Of a stretch of DNA of 6,438 nucleotides, positions 1 through 6,098 are shown one piece after another; within the stretch, counting starts at the first letter, position 1; each line of letters begins with the position of its first letter. Origin of the DNA: SKVR01 sp041642035. Its GTDB lineage: Bacteria > Bacteroidota > Bacteroidia > Bacteroidales > UBA7960. The stretch covers positions 1-6,438 of the forward strand of contig JBEPXC010000215.1 of NCBI GenBank assembly GCA_041642035.1. The letters are read 5' to 3'. The translations under genes and the position numbers were made by a program. The notes beneath the pieces were generated by a model, which ran no database searches, was not told where the DNA came from, and saw only the letters and a list, made by a program, of their open reading frames with translations.

Positions 1-1292
1 TGGGTGGCTTTATTCCTAAACGAAATTCATCGGCACCTCCCATTAACCTACCCGATGACAAGGTGTACGACGAATTGCTGGAAGGCTCAGGCGATCGTGA
101 GCTGGCTACTACCATGTCGATCGTAAACCTTATGGCCAAAATGATGGCCGACAAAAATATGGGGAAACTCATCGTGCCCATTGTACCCGATGAATCGCGC
201 ACCTTTGGCATGGATGCCCTATTCCGCCGATTTGGGATCTATTCTCATGTAGGACAAAACTATGACCCGGTCGACAGGGATTCGCTATTATATTATAAAG
301 AAGCTACCGACGGAGCCATCCTTGAAGAGGGTATTACCGAGGCCGGTTGCATGTCTTCTTTTATTGCTGCCGGTACTTCTTATTCTACCCATGGGGTGAA
401 CATGATCCCTATGTTTATCTATTACTCTATGTTCGGTTTCCAGCGTATTGGGGATCTTATTTGGGCCGCAGCTGATATGCGTACCCGTGGTTTTCTAATC
501 GGCGGTACCTCAGGGCGTACTACTCTGGCAGGAGAAGGTTTGCAACATCAGGATGGACATTCTCATCTACAGGCCATGGTAGTACCGGGAATAAAAGCCT
601 ATGATCCGGCCTTTGCCTACGAAGTGGCTGTTATTGTAAAAGATGGCATGAAAAGAATGTTTGTTGACCAGGAAGATATCATGTATTACATCACCGTGCT
701 CAACGAGAAATATAAAATGCCTAAAATGCCTGAGGGCGTTGAAGAAGGAATTCTCAAAGGGATGTATAAATTCAGAAAGTCAGATAAGAAGAAAGGAGAG
801 AAAGTACATCTTTTCGGCAGCGGAGCCATTCTTAATGAAGCGCTCAGGGCCGCCGATATGTTGGAGAAAGACTATGATGTGGTGGTTGATGTGTGGAGTG
901 TTACCAGCTATAAAGAGCTTTACGAGCAAGCCCGCGAAACCGACCGCTGGAATCGCCTCAATCCCGAGAAGTCAGCACGCCTGACCTATATTGAACAGTG
1001 CCTTGAAGGCGACGAAGGGCTCTGCCTGGCTGCCCATGATTATGTAAAGGCTATCCCCATGACGGTGTGCCGTTGGTTCCCGGGAGTACTTACTGTATTG
1101 GGTACCGATGGTTTTGGTCGCAGTGACAACCGCAGGGCCTTAAGAGATTACTTCGAAGTAGACGACAGGCATATTGCCTATGCAAGCTTGCACAGCCTCT
1201 TTAGCCAGGGTAAGATCGACAAGAAAGTGGTGGTTAAAGCCAAAAAACAATTTAAAATTGATAGTGAAAAACCTAATCCAACGGATATATAA
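1..1292 (+). CDS. aceE: Pyruvate dehydrogenase E1 component, homodimeric type (5'-truncated by window edge)
   Basis: This is the C-terminal ~429 residues of the ThDP-dependent E1 that decarboxylates pyruvate and reductively acetylates the E2 lipoyl group. The frame is open from base 3 and the true start lies left of the window; the GTG at 63 is an internal Val codon. The similarity is to the single-chain AceE of E. coli (about 890 aa), not to split alpha/beta E1. From memory of E. coli AceE, several active-centre positions can be matched: the Asp-Glu of PDESRTFGM (codons from 189; E. coli D521/E522), the Glu of EEGITE (339-341; E571, which contacts the ThDP aminopyrimidine), the Phe of YYSMFGF (432-434; F602) and the His of GLQHQDGHSH (546-548; H640). 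The C-terminal transketolase-like domain carries VLGTDGFGRSD, and the end (DSEKPNPTDI) matches the family C-terminus, so the 3' end is intact. aceF starts 12 bases downstream. Confidence 0.97.
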   Translation, partial: GGFIPKRNSSAPPINLPDDKVYDELLEGSGDRELATTMSIVNLMAKMMADKNMGKLIVPIVPDESRTFGMDALFRRFGIYSHVGQNYDPVDRDSLLYYKEATDGAILEEGITEAGCMSSFIAAGTSYSTHGVNMIPMFIYYSMFGFQRIGDLIWAAADMRTRGFLIGGTSGRTTLAGEGLQHQDGHSHLQAMVVPGIKAYDPAFAYEVAVIVKDGMKRMFVDQEDIMYYITVLNEKYKMPKMPEGVEEGILKGMYKFRKSDKKKGEKVHLFGSGAILNEALRAADMLEKDYDVVVDVWSVTSYKELYEQARETDRWNRLNPEKSARLTYIEQCLEGDEGLCLAAHDYVKAIPMTVCRWFPGVLTVLGTDGFGRSDNRRALRDYFEVDDRHIAYASLHSLFSQGKIDKKVVVKAKKQFKIDSEKPNPTDI

Positions 1293-1304
1293 AACCATTC
1301 AGAT

Positions 1305-2684
1305 ATGAGCAAAGAAATTAAATTACCGGAAATTGCCGATAATGTTACTACAGCTGTGGTATTGGATATTCTTGTTTCGGAAGGAGACAGCATAAATACA
1401 GATGATGTACTGGCAGAGATGGAAAGCGACAAGGCCAGTTTCGAGTTGCCTTCGGAGGTGTCGGGTGTGGTAAAGCAAATAAAGGTAAGTATTGGAGATG
1501 AAGTTAAAGTAGGACAGGTCATGTTTGTTATCGATGATTCGGCAGACGCACCAGAGTCGGGTAAGAAGAAAGAGCCCAAAGAGGAGGATGAAAAACCTGC
1601 TGATAAAGAAAAAGGCCAGCAAGAAGAAGAGCAACAGGAAGAGGAGAAAAAATCTAAACAGGAAGAGAAGGAGCCGACATACGAGAGCAAGAAACAGGGC
1701 GACATGGAAACTGAAAAGAGGCCGGCTGTGGACAGGAAAGAGATGCCCCCGATGGAAACAACAGAAGAGGAGACCGATCATATCTCGGCTGCTCATGTTC
1801 CCGCTTCTCCTTCGGTGAGAAGGTTGGCAAGGGAGATTGGCGTTGATCTGGTGCAGGTCAAAGGTACCGGCCCCGGGCAGCGTGTTACCGAAAGCGATGT
1901 GAAGGCACAGGCAAAATCGCTTCTGCAAAGCAAAACTTCCGGAGGAGCGATAGCCGACGATTACCGTTTGCCCGATTTTTCGAAGTATGGCAACATACGG
2001 CGCGAAAAAATGGATACCATACGCAAAATTACGGCCCATACGCTGTCTGCCTCATGGCAGACCATTCCTCATGTCTTTCAGTTCGATAAAGCCGATGTAA
2101 CCCAGCTGGAGCAATTCAGAAAGGATTATTCGAAGGTTCTGGAAAAGAAAGGTGCCAAACTGACCTTTACAGCCATCTTACTGAAGCTTACTGCCACAGC
2201 TTTAAAAACCTTCCCTCGTTTCAATGCCAGTGTAGATATGCAAAATGAAGAAATTATCTACAAGGATTATGTGAATATAGGTGTGGCTGTTGATACAGAC
2301 CGGGGCTTACTGGTGCCTGTGATACGCGATGTGGATAAGAAAACCATTACCGAACTTTCTCTCGAGCTCAATGATATCGCCGAACGCTCACGAAACAAAA
2401 AGATCAAGCCCGATGAGCTGCAGGGAGGCAATTTTGCCATTTCCAACCTGGGGGGCATAGGAGGAACCAATTTCACCCCCATCGTGTACCGGCCCAATGT
2501 GGCTATTCTGGGTGTGTCGCGCTCGCAGATGGAACCCGTGTTTATAGATGGTGAATTTAAGCCCAGGCTGATGCTTCCTCTTTCGCTCTCTTACGACCAT
2601 CGCATTATTGATGGTGCCGATGGTGCGCGATTCCTGCGGTGGCTGTGCGATGCTATGCAAAACCCTTTGCTGACCATGTTTTAA
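1305..2684 (+). CDS. aceF: Dihydrolipoamide acetyltransferase, E2 of pyruvate dehydrogenase
   Basis: A 459-residue E2 core protein that transfers acetyl from lipoamide to CoA. One lipoyl domain (about 1-77) carries ESDKASFELPSE, with Lys43 (codon 1431-1433) as the lipoylation site; E. coli AceF has three such domains. A linker (about 81-160) is strongly charged, with 23 Glu and 15 Lys in 80 residues, instead of the usual Ala/Pro-rich hinge. A peripheral subunit-binding domain follows (about 166-203, ASPSVRRLAREIGVDLVQV then GTGPGQRVTESDV). The catalytic domain (about 230-459) contains SYDHRIIDGADGARF, with His432 and Asp436 as the catalytic pair. The ATG at 1305 is chosen because KEIKLPEI is the normal lipoyl-domain beginning; the leader has no Shine-Dalgarno motif, which is usual in Bacteroidota. 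Its place between E1 and E3 makes PDH E2 far likelier than a 2-oxoglutarate or branched-chain E2. The gene is probably co-transcribed with aceE and lpd. Confidence 0.96.
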   Translation: MSKEIKLPEIADNVTTAVVLDILVSEGDSINTDDVLAEMESDKASFELPSEVSGVVKQIKVSIGDEVKVGQVMFVIDDSADAPESGKKKEPKEEDEKPADKEKGQQEEEQQEEEKKSKQEEKEPTYESKKQGDMETEKRPAVDRKEMPPMETTEEETDHISAAHVPASPSVRRLAREIGVDLVQVKGTGPGQRVTESDVKAQAKSLLQSKTSGGAIADDYRLPDFSKYGNIRREKMDTIRKITAHTLSASWQTIPHVFQFDKADVTQLEQFRKDYSKVLEKKGAKLTFTAILLKLTATALKTFPRFNASVDMQNEEIIYKDYVNIGVAVDTDRGLLVPVIRDVDKKTITELSLELNDIAERSRNKKIKPDELQGGNFAISNLGGIGGTNFTPIVYRPNVAILGVSRSQMEPVFIDGEFKPRLMLPLSLSYDHRIIDGADGARFLRWLCDAMQNPLLTMF

Positions 2685-2713
2685 ATTAGTCAATCATTAT
2701 AAAAGATATACCC

Positions 2714-4132
2714 ATGTCAGAAAAAAAACAAGTTGTCGTATTGGGAGCCGGTCCTGGTGGCTATGCTGCGGCCTTCCAGGCTGCCAATCTCGATCTCAAT
2801 GTTACGATGATAGATCCCAAACCCGATCCCGGAGGGGTATGCCTGTTTCATGGATGCATACCCACCAAAGCCCTGTTGCACCTGGCTGCCGTTAAAGACG
2901 AATCGGCAAAGGCTGCCGATTGGGGGCTCACCTTTACGGGGGTAAAGGTAGATATTGAAAAGGTACGCTCGTGGAAACAATCGGTGGTAAAACAGCTTAC
3001 CGGAGGCCTGGGGCAGCTGGCAAAAGCACGTAAAGTGGAGCATTTGCGCGGCACAGCCATCATCACCGGCGAAAACACCCTGGAGTTTACTCCTGTTGAG
3101 GGTGAAAAGCAGGAAATACAGTTCGAACACCTCATCATTGCCACCGGAGCAACCTCAGCTTCGCTGCCCGGTATTAGTTTTGACGAGCAGGTGATGAATG
3201 CTGAGATGTCGCTCGAGCTGAAGGATGTGCCCAAAAGTCTGCTGGTAGTAGGTGCCGGATACATAGGGCTGGAGATGAGTGTTATATACAAATCACTGGG
3301 CTCCGAGATCACCATTGCTGAGTTTACCTCCGATATACTGCCCGGCCTGGATCAGGACTTACGTGATGTCTTTAAGAAAGAACGAAAGGATCTGATGCAG
3401 GAGATTATGTTCAACACCCGGGTTGTCGGGGTTACCAAAAAAGGAAAAAGACTGGATGTTGAATTCGAGACCAAAGATGGAGAAAAGAAAAAGCAAAGCT
3501 TCGACAAGGTGCTCGTTGCCATCGGTGCAAAACCCAATACCAGTAATATTGGCCTGGAGAAGGTAGGCATAGAAACCGATGAGAAAGGTTTTATAAAAGT
3601 CGACCTGATGAGACGCACCCAGGTAAAGCATATTTATGCTATAGGCGATGTGGCTGGACAGCCCATGCTGGCGCACAAAGCCTCTCATGAAGGACGAATA
3701 GCAGCCGAGCATATCGCAGGGCATAAAACCGCCTATGAGCCCAAAGCCATCCCCGCGGTGGTATTTACCGATCCCGAGATTGCATGGACCGGCCTTACCG
3801 AAACCGAAGCCAAAGAACAGGGTATCAATATCGAGGTGGCCAAATTTCCCTGGGCAGCATCGGGCAGAGCGGTTACCCTGGGTTTGAAGAACGGACTTAC
3901 CAAACTGATCATCGATCCCGAAACAGACCGAATCCTGGGAGCCGGATTTGTGGGTAAGGAGGCCGGCAGCCTGGTAGCCGAAGCCACCCTGGCCATCGAA
4001 ATGGCCTGCCTGGTTAAAGACCTGGAATTAACCATCCATCCGCATCCCACCTTGTCCGAAACCCTCATGGAAGCCGCCGAGGTGTATTACGGACATGCCA
4101 CCCACATCCACAAAAAGAAAAAACGGTCGTAA
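2714..4132 (+). CDS. lpd: Dihydrolipoamide dehydrogenase, E3 of pyruvate dehydrogenase
   Basis: A 472-residue FAD/NAD-dependent disulfide oxidoreductase that re-oxidises the dihydrolipoyl arm of E2 and reduces NAD+; E3 is often shared with 2-oxoglutarate dehydrogenase and glycine cleavage. It shows the N-terminal FAD Rossmann motif VLGAGPGGYAAA (9-20), the redox disulfide GGVCLFHGCIPTKALLH with Cys43 and Cys48, ATGATSASLPG (144-153), the NAD-binding GAGYIGLE (180-187), the second FAD motif YAIGDVAGQPMLAHKA (308-323), and the C-terminal dimerisation domain with HPHPTLSET, in which His444 and Glu449 form the catalytic dyad. Length is typical for the family. Between the cysteines it reads LFHG instead of the common LNVG. 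The C-terminus ends in a short basic tail (HKKKKRS). The start at 2714 is 29 bases after the aceF stop, with an A/T-rich leader and no SD. It is the last gene of the PDH operon; the next 425 bases are non-coding. Confidence 0.97.
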   Translation: MSEKKQVVVLGAGPGGYAAAFQAANLDLNVTMIDPKPDPGGVCLFHGCIPTKALLHLAAVKDESAKAADWGLTFTGVKVDIEKVRSWKQSVVKQLTGGLGQLAKARKVEHLRGTAIITGENTLEFTPVEGEKQEIQFEHLIIATGATSASLPGISFDEQVMNAEMSLELKDVPKSLLVVGAGYIGLEMSVIYKSLGSEITIAEFTSDILPGLDQDLRDVFKKERKDLMQEIMFNTRVVGVTKKGKRLDVEFETKDGEKKKQSFDKVLVAIGAKPNTSNIGLEKVGIETDEKGFIKVDLMRRTQVKHIYAIGDVAGQPMLAHKASHEGRIAAEHIAGHKTAYEPKAIPAVVFTDPEIAWTGLTETEAKEQGINIEVAKFPWAASGRAVTLGLKNGLTKLIIDPETDRILGAGFVGKEAGSLVAEATLAIEMACLVKDLELTIHPHPTLSETLMEAAEVYYGHATHIHKKKKRS

Positions 4133-4158
4133 TTTACCGATAATACATGCCACCACCA

Positions 4159-4188
4159 CGTAGAGACGCACGAACGTGCGTCTCTACG
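4159..4188. repeat. Perfect 30-bp palindrome (REP-like), 27 bases after lpd
   Basis: Arms CGTAGAGACGCACG (4159-4172) and CGTGCGTCTCTACG (4175-4188) are exact reverse complements around a two-base AA centre. As RNA this would form a 12-13 bp hairpin with a small loop. Palindromes starting with GTAGAGACG occur in many copies in some Bacteroidota and cyanobacterial genomes (recalled, not searched), which suggests a REP-type element. It could also act as an mRNA 3'-end stabiliser or terminator for the PDH operon, but the nearest T run (TTTTT, about 4201-4205) is 12 bases away, so it is not a canonical intrinsic terminator. Confidence 0.8.
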
Positions 4189-4212
4189 CCCGGACATGCG
4201 TTTTTGCCATGC

Positions 4213-4237
4213 GCGAGGCGCACTGACGTGCGTCTCT
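4213..4237. repeat. Second, decayed copy of the REP-like palindrome
   Basis: The right arm GTGCGTCTCT (4228-4237) is identical to 4176-4185. The left arm GCGAGGCGCAC (4213-4223) matches the first copy's left arm at 8 of 11 positions. The four-base loop is TGAC where the first copy has GAAC. It can still form a 9-bp stem (4215-4223 with 4228-4236) including one G-T pair, so changes are partly compatible with the fold. The two copies lie in the same orientation about 52 bases apart, like paired REP units. Confidence 0.65.
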
Positions 4238-4376
4238 TTGTGTATGTGCATTGTGGGCCCTGGGCGTTTTCGTTTTGCATTATATATGTGGCATTTTTTC
4301 CGCAGTTGTGTAATAATATACATGATCGTAAACTATTTTGCGTTATGCAGATCCAGGCCCTGTTGGTGTGTGCCCC

Positions 4377-4384
4377 TATGTTTG
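4377..4384 (+). promoter_or_regulatory. Possible Bacteroidota -7 promoter box (TATGTTTG)
   Basis: The bases match the TAnnTTTG consensus described for the primary sigma factor of Bacteroidota. It would place a transcription start near 4391, giving a leader of roughly 165 bases before the start at 4558 that includes the dyad at 4442-4482. No TTTG/TTG element lies at the expected distance upstream (the nearest TTG, at 4363, is too close), and an 8-base degenerate match can occur by chance. Confidence 0.2.
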
Positions 4385-4441
4385 CTGATTAAGGCCTTGT
4401 TAATGGAATAAATTTTGAATTGTATATGTGATGATTGCATG

Positions 4442-4482
4442 GTTTTCAATCCTGAATAACAATATTCAAAACGATTGAAAAC
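4442..4482. promoter_or_regulatory. Nested dyad upstream of the small gene (operator or leader hairpin)
   Basis: GTTTTCAATC (4442-4451) and GATTGAAAAC (4473-4482) are exact 10-bp inverted arms. Between them TGAATA (4453-4458) and TATTCA (4463-4468) form a second exact 6-bp dyad around ACAA. The two stems are separated by one base on the left and four on the right, so they would stack as a hairpin with an asymmetric internal loop. It lies 75 bases before the ATG at 4558. It could be a repressor or activator site, or an RNA leader structure. It has no T tail, so a terminator is unlikely. Confidence 0.45.
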
Positions 4483-4557
4483 AGGTAAAATATGAACCGG
4501 GGTGATCAGGCATCGTATGGTTTGTTTCCTCGATGTCGGCCCATAAACTCAGTCAAT

Positions 4558-4875
4558 ATGGAAAAAGTCGTAAAAAAAGAATTGTTAGATGATATTGCTG
4601 TAAGAATTGCTGATGTAGATGCCAAAAGGAGTGAACTTAAGGCCTTGATGGCAGCCGAATCGGATGAGCAAACTAAACAACAGGCCGAAAAGGTATTGTT
4701 TGAGATGAATAAAATCCGTGATTCTTTGCAGTTGCAATACAATCAGTTGGAAGACGATCTTACCAACGACGAGGACCGGATGAAAGAGTTGGAAAATAAC
4801 ATCTACAATAACCTTCGCTCCTTTGATAACGCCTTTAAAAATGCAGGGGCCATCTTCCGCGGACCACGAAGATAA
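4558..4875 (+). CDS. Small helical, probably coiled-coil protein of unknown function
   Basis: I do not recognise a named family with certainty. The 105-residue product is highly charged and nearly all predicted helix: from MEKVVKKELLDDIAVRI through about residue 90 it shows heptad-like spacing of Leu/Ile/Met/Val among Glu/Asp/Lys, notably 45-80 (KVLFEMNKIRDSLQLQYNQL and the following acidic segment). It ends with LRSFDNAFKNAGAIFRGPRR, a less charged amphipathic helix and basic tail. There is no signal peptide, membrane segment or cysteine, so it is probably cytoplasmic. An in-frame ATG at 4492 would add 22 residues; I prefer 4558 because the extra piece (Cys/Pro/Gly-containing) does not look helical and the helix begins naturally at MEKVV. 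It lies 155 bases before the tandem PRC-barrel gene on the same strand. Small coiled-coil proteins accompany PRC-barrel proteins in some bacteria and have been linked to general stress; that is only analogy. Confidence 0.75.
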   Translation: MEKVVKKELLDDIAVRIADVDAKRSELKALMAAESDEQTKQQAEKVLFEMNKIRDSLQLQYNQLEDDLTNDEDRMKELENNIYNNLRSFDNAFKNAGAIFRGPRR

Positions 4876-4972
4876 ATACTTGGTGCACAATGCATTGTTG
4901 TGGCCTGCCCCTTGTGTTTTTGGATGGATTGTCATAAAGAGATACACCATGAAGACGAGGAATTTTAAACCT

Positions 4973-4993
4973 GTTGATAATATACATATCAAC
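4973..4993. promoter_or_regulatory. Short dyad upstream of the PRC-barrel gene
   Basis: GTTGATA (4973-4979) and TATCAAC (4987-4993) are exact 7-bp inverted arms separated by seven A/T-rich bases. It sits 37 bases before the ATG at 5031, where a regulator site or the 5' part of a leader would be placed. No TAnnTTTG box was found in 4876-5030, so the gene may be read from the upstream small-gene promoter. The call is weak because short A/T-rich dyads are common. Confidence 0.3.
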
Positions 4994-5030
4994 GACCTTC
5001 AATCAACTTAACCTAAAAAAATATACTAAA

Positions 5031-5780
5031 ATGAAACACAGATTAGATCATCTTAAGAAATTTGATATTGAAACCACTGATGGCCTGAAAGGGAAAGTAA
5101 GAGATTTTCTATTTGATGAGGATACCTGGAAGATAAGGTATATTGATGCCGATTTTGGTGGCTTTTTCAAGGATAAAAGGGTGTTATTGCCCCTGGATGC
5201 TCTTGCCGTACCGGTTTGGGAGGATAAACATTTTCCATTAAAGATTTCAAAAGATCAGATAGAGAAAAGTCCGGGACTGGAGGATAAACCCACCGTATCG
5301 CGCGAGTATGAAAAGGAGATTATGAAGTATTATGGGTATTCTGCCTATTGGGGTGCCGCATATGTGCCCCCTGTGCAAACAGGCTTGTACTACCCCGCGC
5401 GACCCATTACGGCACCGGCAAAAAGAATTGATGAAGAAAACCTGCATACCAGCCTGAGAAGTTTCAAGGAGGTAGAGGGTTATCATATTTTGGCCAACGA
5501 TGGCAACCTGGGACATTTAGAAGATATTATTGTCGACGATGCCGACTGGCAGCTGATTTATCTTATTATAGATACCAGCAACTGGCGGCCCTGGAGCAAA
5601 AAAGTCATCCTTTTAGTCAATTGGCTCAAGGAAATCAGCTATGTGTCTAAAGAAGTAGTTATCGATACCGATACCGAAACCATAAAGCATGCCCCCGAGT
5701 TTGATACCGATAAGCCCGTAGAAGAGGCCTTTGAAGAATCATTGCTGGATTATTATAAGAGGGAGTTTCCGGGAAAGTGA
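5031..5780 (+). CDS. Tandem PRC-barrel-like domain protein
   Basis: A 249-residue soluble protein with two related beta-rich units. Unit 1 (about 4-77) has LDHLKKFDIETTDGLKGKVR then DFLFDEDTWKIRYIDADFG and VLLPLDAL. Unit 2 (about 141-218) has SLRSFKEVEGYHI, DGNLGHLEDIIVDDADWQLI, YLIIDTSNW and KKVILLV. Both show the PRC-barrel pattern of a switch strand, G-x-(V/L)-x-D-hydrophobic-(V/F)-D, a D-x-W and an I-x-Y/L-I-x-D strand. A Tyr/Pro-rich connector (about 99-130, YYGYSAYWGAAYVPP and on) joins them, and an acidic tail (222-245) ends the protein. There is no signal peptide or membrane helix. PRC-barrels occur in RimM (ribosome maturation), photosynthetic reaction centre H subunits and many stand-alone proteins of unknown role; this one lacks the RimM N-domain. 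The start at 5031 is preferred over 4974 because the earlier codons overlap the dyad and add no domain. An A-rich leader (CCTAAAAAAATATACTAAA) precedes it. Confidence 0.88.
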   Translation: MKHRLDHLKKFDIETTDGLKGKVRDFLFDEDTWKIRYIDADFGGFFKDKRVLLPLDALAVPVWEDKHFPLKISKDQIEKSPGLEDKPTVSREYEKEIMKYYGYSAYWGAAYVPPVQTGLYYPARPITAPAKRIDEENLHTSLRSFKEVEGYHILANDGNLGHLEDIIVDDADWQLIYLIIDTSNWRPWSKKVILLVNWLKEISYVSKEVVIDTDTETIKHAPEFDTDKPVEEAFEESLLDYYKREFPGK

Positions 5781-5793
5781 AAAGTGAAAGGGG

Positions 5794-5822
5794 ACGCAGA
5801 TGACGCTGATTTGCGCTGATTT
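5794..5822. repeat. Short degenerate tandem repeat CGC(A/T)GAT after the PRC-barrel gene
   Basis: CGCAGAT (5795-5801), CGCTGAT (5804-5810) and CGCTGAT (5814-5820) follow each other with 9- and 10-base spacing, starting 14 bases after the stop of the PRC-barrel gene. Strings of GACGCAGAT/CGCTGATTT units recur between genes in many Bacteroidota genomes (recalled, not searched). No coding role is seen. Confidence 0.5.
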
Positions 5823-5864
5823 CCGGATTCTGAATAGCGTTACTTTGGGGAGCTGGTTCATAGG

Positions 5865-5997
5865 TTTCTCCCTGCGGTCGAAATGACACCTCGCGATGAG
5901 GTTTTCTAAGAGGAATAAGATCTGGCGGCGGAGCCGCCAGATCTTATTCCTCTTCTTTTATAATAGCGGAACCTGTCATTTCGACCGCAGGGAGAAA
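5865..5997. repeat. 133-bp nested inverted-repeat element (REP/MITE-like)
   Basis: The outer arms TTTCTCCCTGCGGTCGAAAT+GACA (5865-5888) and TGTCATTTCGACCGCAGGGA+GAAA (5974-5997) are exact 24-bp reverse complements. Inside them lies the separate 22-bp hairpin at 5908-5954. Weaker complementarity seems to continue outward (about 5843-5864 with 5998-6020, e.g. CTTTGG near 5843 and CCAAAAG near 6011), so the true element may be about 180 bp. The arm sequence GTCATTTCGACCGCAGGGAG is of a type scattered in many copies between genes of Bacteroidota (recalled). There is no transposase and no obvious target-site duplication. It sits between converging genes, where it could also block read-through in both directions. 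Confidence 0.75.
5908..5954. repeat. 22-bp perfect-stem hairpin, possible bidirectional terminator
   Basis: The left arm (5908-5929, AAGAGGAATAAGATCTGGCGGC) is an exact reverse complement of the right arm (5933-5954), with only GGA in the loop. The stem has a GC-rich tip (GGCGGC/GCCGCC) and an A/T-rich base. On the + strand it is followed by CTTTTATAA, a weak T tract, so it may end transcription of the PRC-barrel gene; the opposite strand has no T tract after the stem. It is the core of the larger nested inverted repeat around it, so a mobile-repeat origin is as likely as a dedicated terminator. Confidence 0.7.
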
Positions 5998-6064
5998 TCC
6001 TTTGGAGCCGCCAAAAGCTTTGTTTTCAGGATTACACCCTTCGCTTTGATTCCCGACGTTTACA

Positions 6065-6084
6065 TCCCGAATATTTTTTCGGGA
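6065..6084 (-). terminator. Candidate hairpin terminator for the aldehyde dehydrogenase gene
   Basis: TCCCGAA (6065-6071) and TTCGGGA (6078-6084) form a 7-bp stem with a six-base TATTTT loop. It lies 46 bases past the stop codon of the - strand aldehyde dehydrogenase gene. No clear T run follows the stem on the - strand (the next bases read TGTAAACG), so it is not a textbook intrinsic terminator. Confidence 0.3.
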
Positions 6085-6098
6085 ATGGAAAGTCTTCA

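Larger units (their letters stand above)
4133..4557. other. 425-base intergenic spacer between lpd and the small coiled-coil gene
   Basis: No convincing gene is present. The left third holds the two palindrome copies (4159-4237). The stretch 4238-4376 shows nothing I can interpret beyond being T-rich after about 4265. A possible Bacteroidota -7 box lies at 4377-4384 and a nested dyad at 4442-4482. Open frames here (such as 4147-4392 and 4196-4411) run through the palindromes, are Cys-rich and have no family character. Confidence 0.7.

Noticed and set aside
63..65. GTG at 63 as the start of a 409-residue E1
   Set aside because: The same frame is open to the left edge and the residues before it (GGFIPKRNSSAPP) match the E1 region preceding the middle domain, so this GTG is an internal Val.
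1178..1705. Open frame on the - strand, Ser/Phe-rich 175 residues
   Set aside because: It is antisense to aceE/aceF; its Ser/Cys-rich composition is the complement of the Glu/Lys-rich linker codons, and it has no family features.
1323..2039. Open frame on the - strand, 238 residues with Leu/Phe-rich stretch resembling a membrane segment
   Set aside because: The LFLFRFFLLF-like stretch is the reverse complement of GAA/GAG/AAG linker codons in aceF; a shadow, not a membrane protein.
4159..4188. CRISPR repeat or tRNA-like structure at the palindrome
   Set aside because: Only two copies exist, one decayed, without regular unique spacers, and there is no tRNA cloverleaf or anticodon arm.
4147..4411. 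Overlapping + strand frames of 81 and 71 residues in the lpd downstream spacer
   Set aside because: They read through the palindromic repeats, are Cys/Arg/Phe-rich without any motif, and overlap each other in different frames.
4492..4557. Upstream in-frame ATG extending the small coiled-coil gene by 22 residues
   Set aside because: The extension is Gly/Pro/Cys-containing and unlike the helical remainder; ATG at 4558 begins the helix cleanly. Not excluded without a transcript map or homologues.
4823..5011. 62-residue + strand frame between the small gene and the PRC-barrel gene
   Set aside because: It overlaps the end of the small gene out of frame, has mixed composition, and no recognisable motif.
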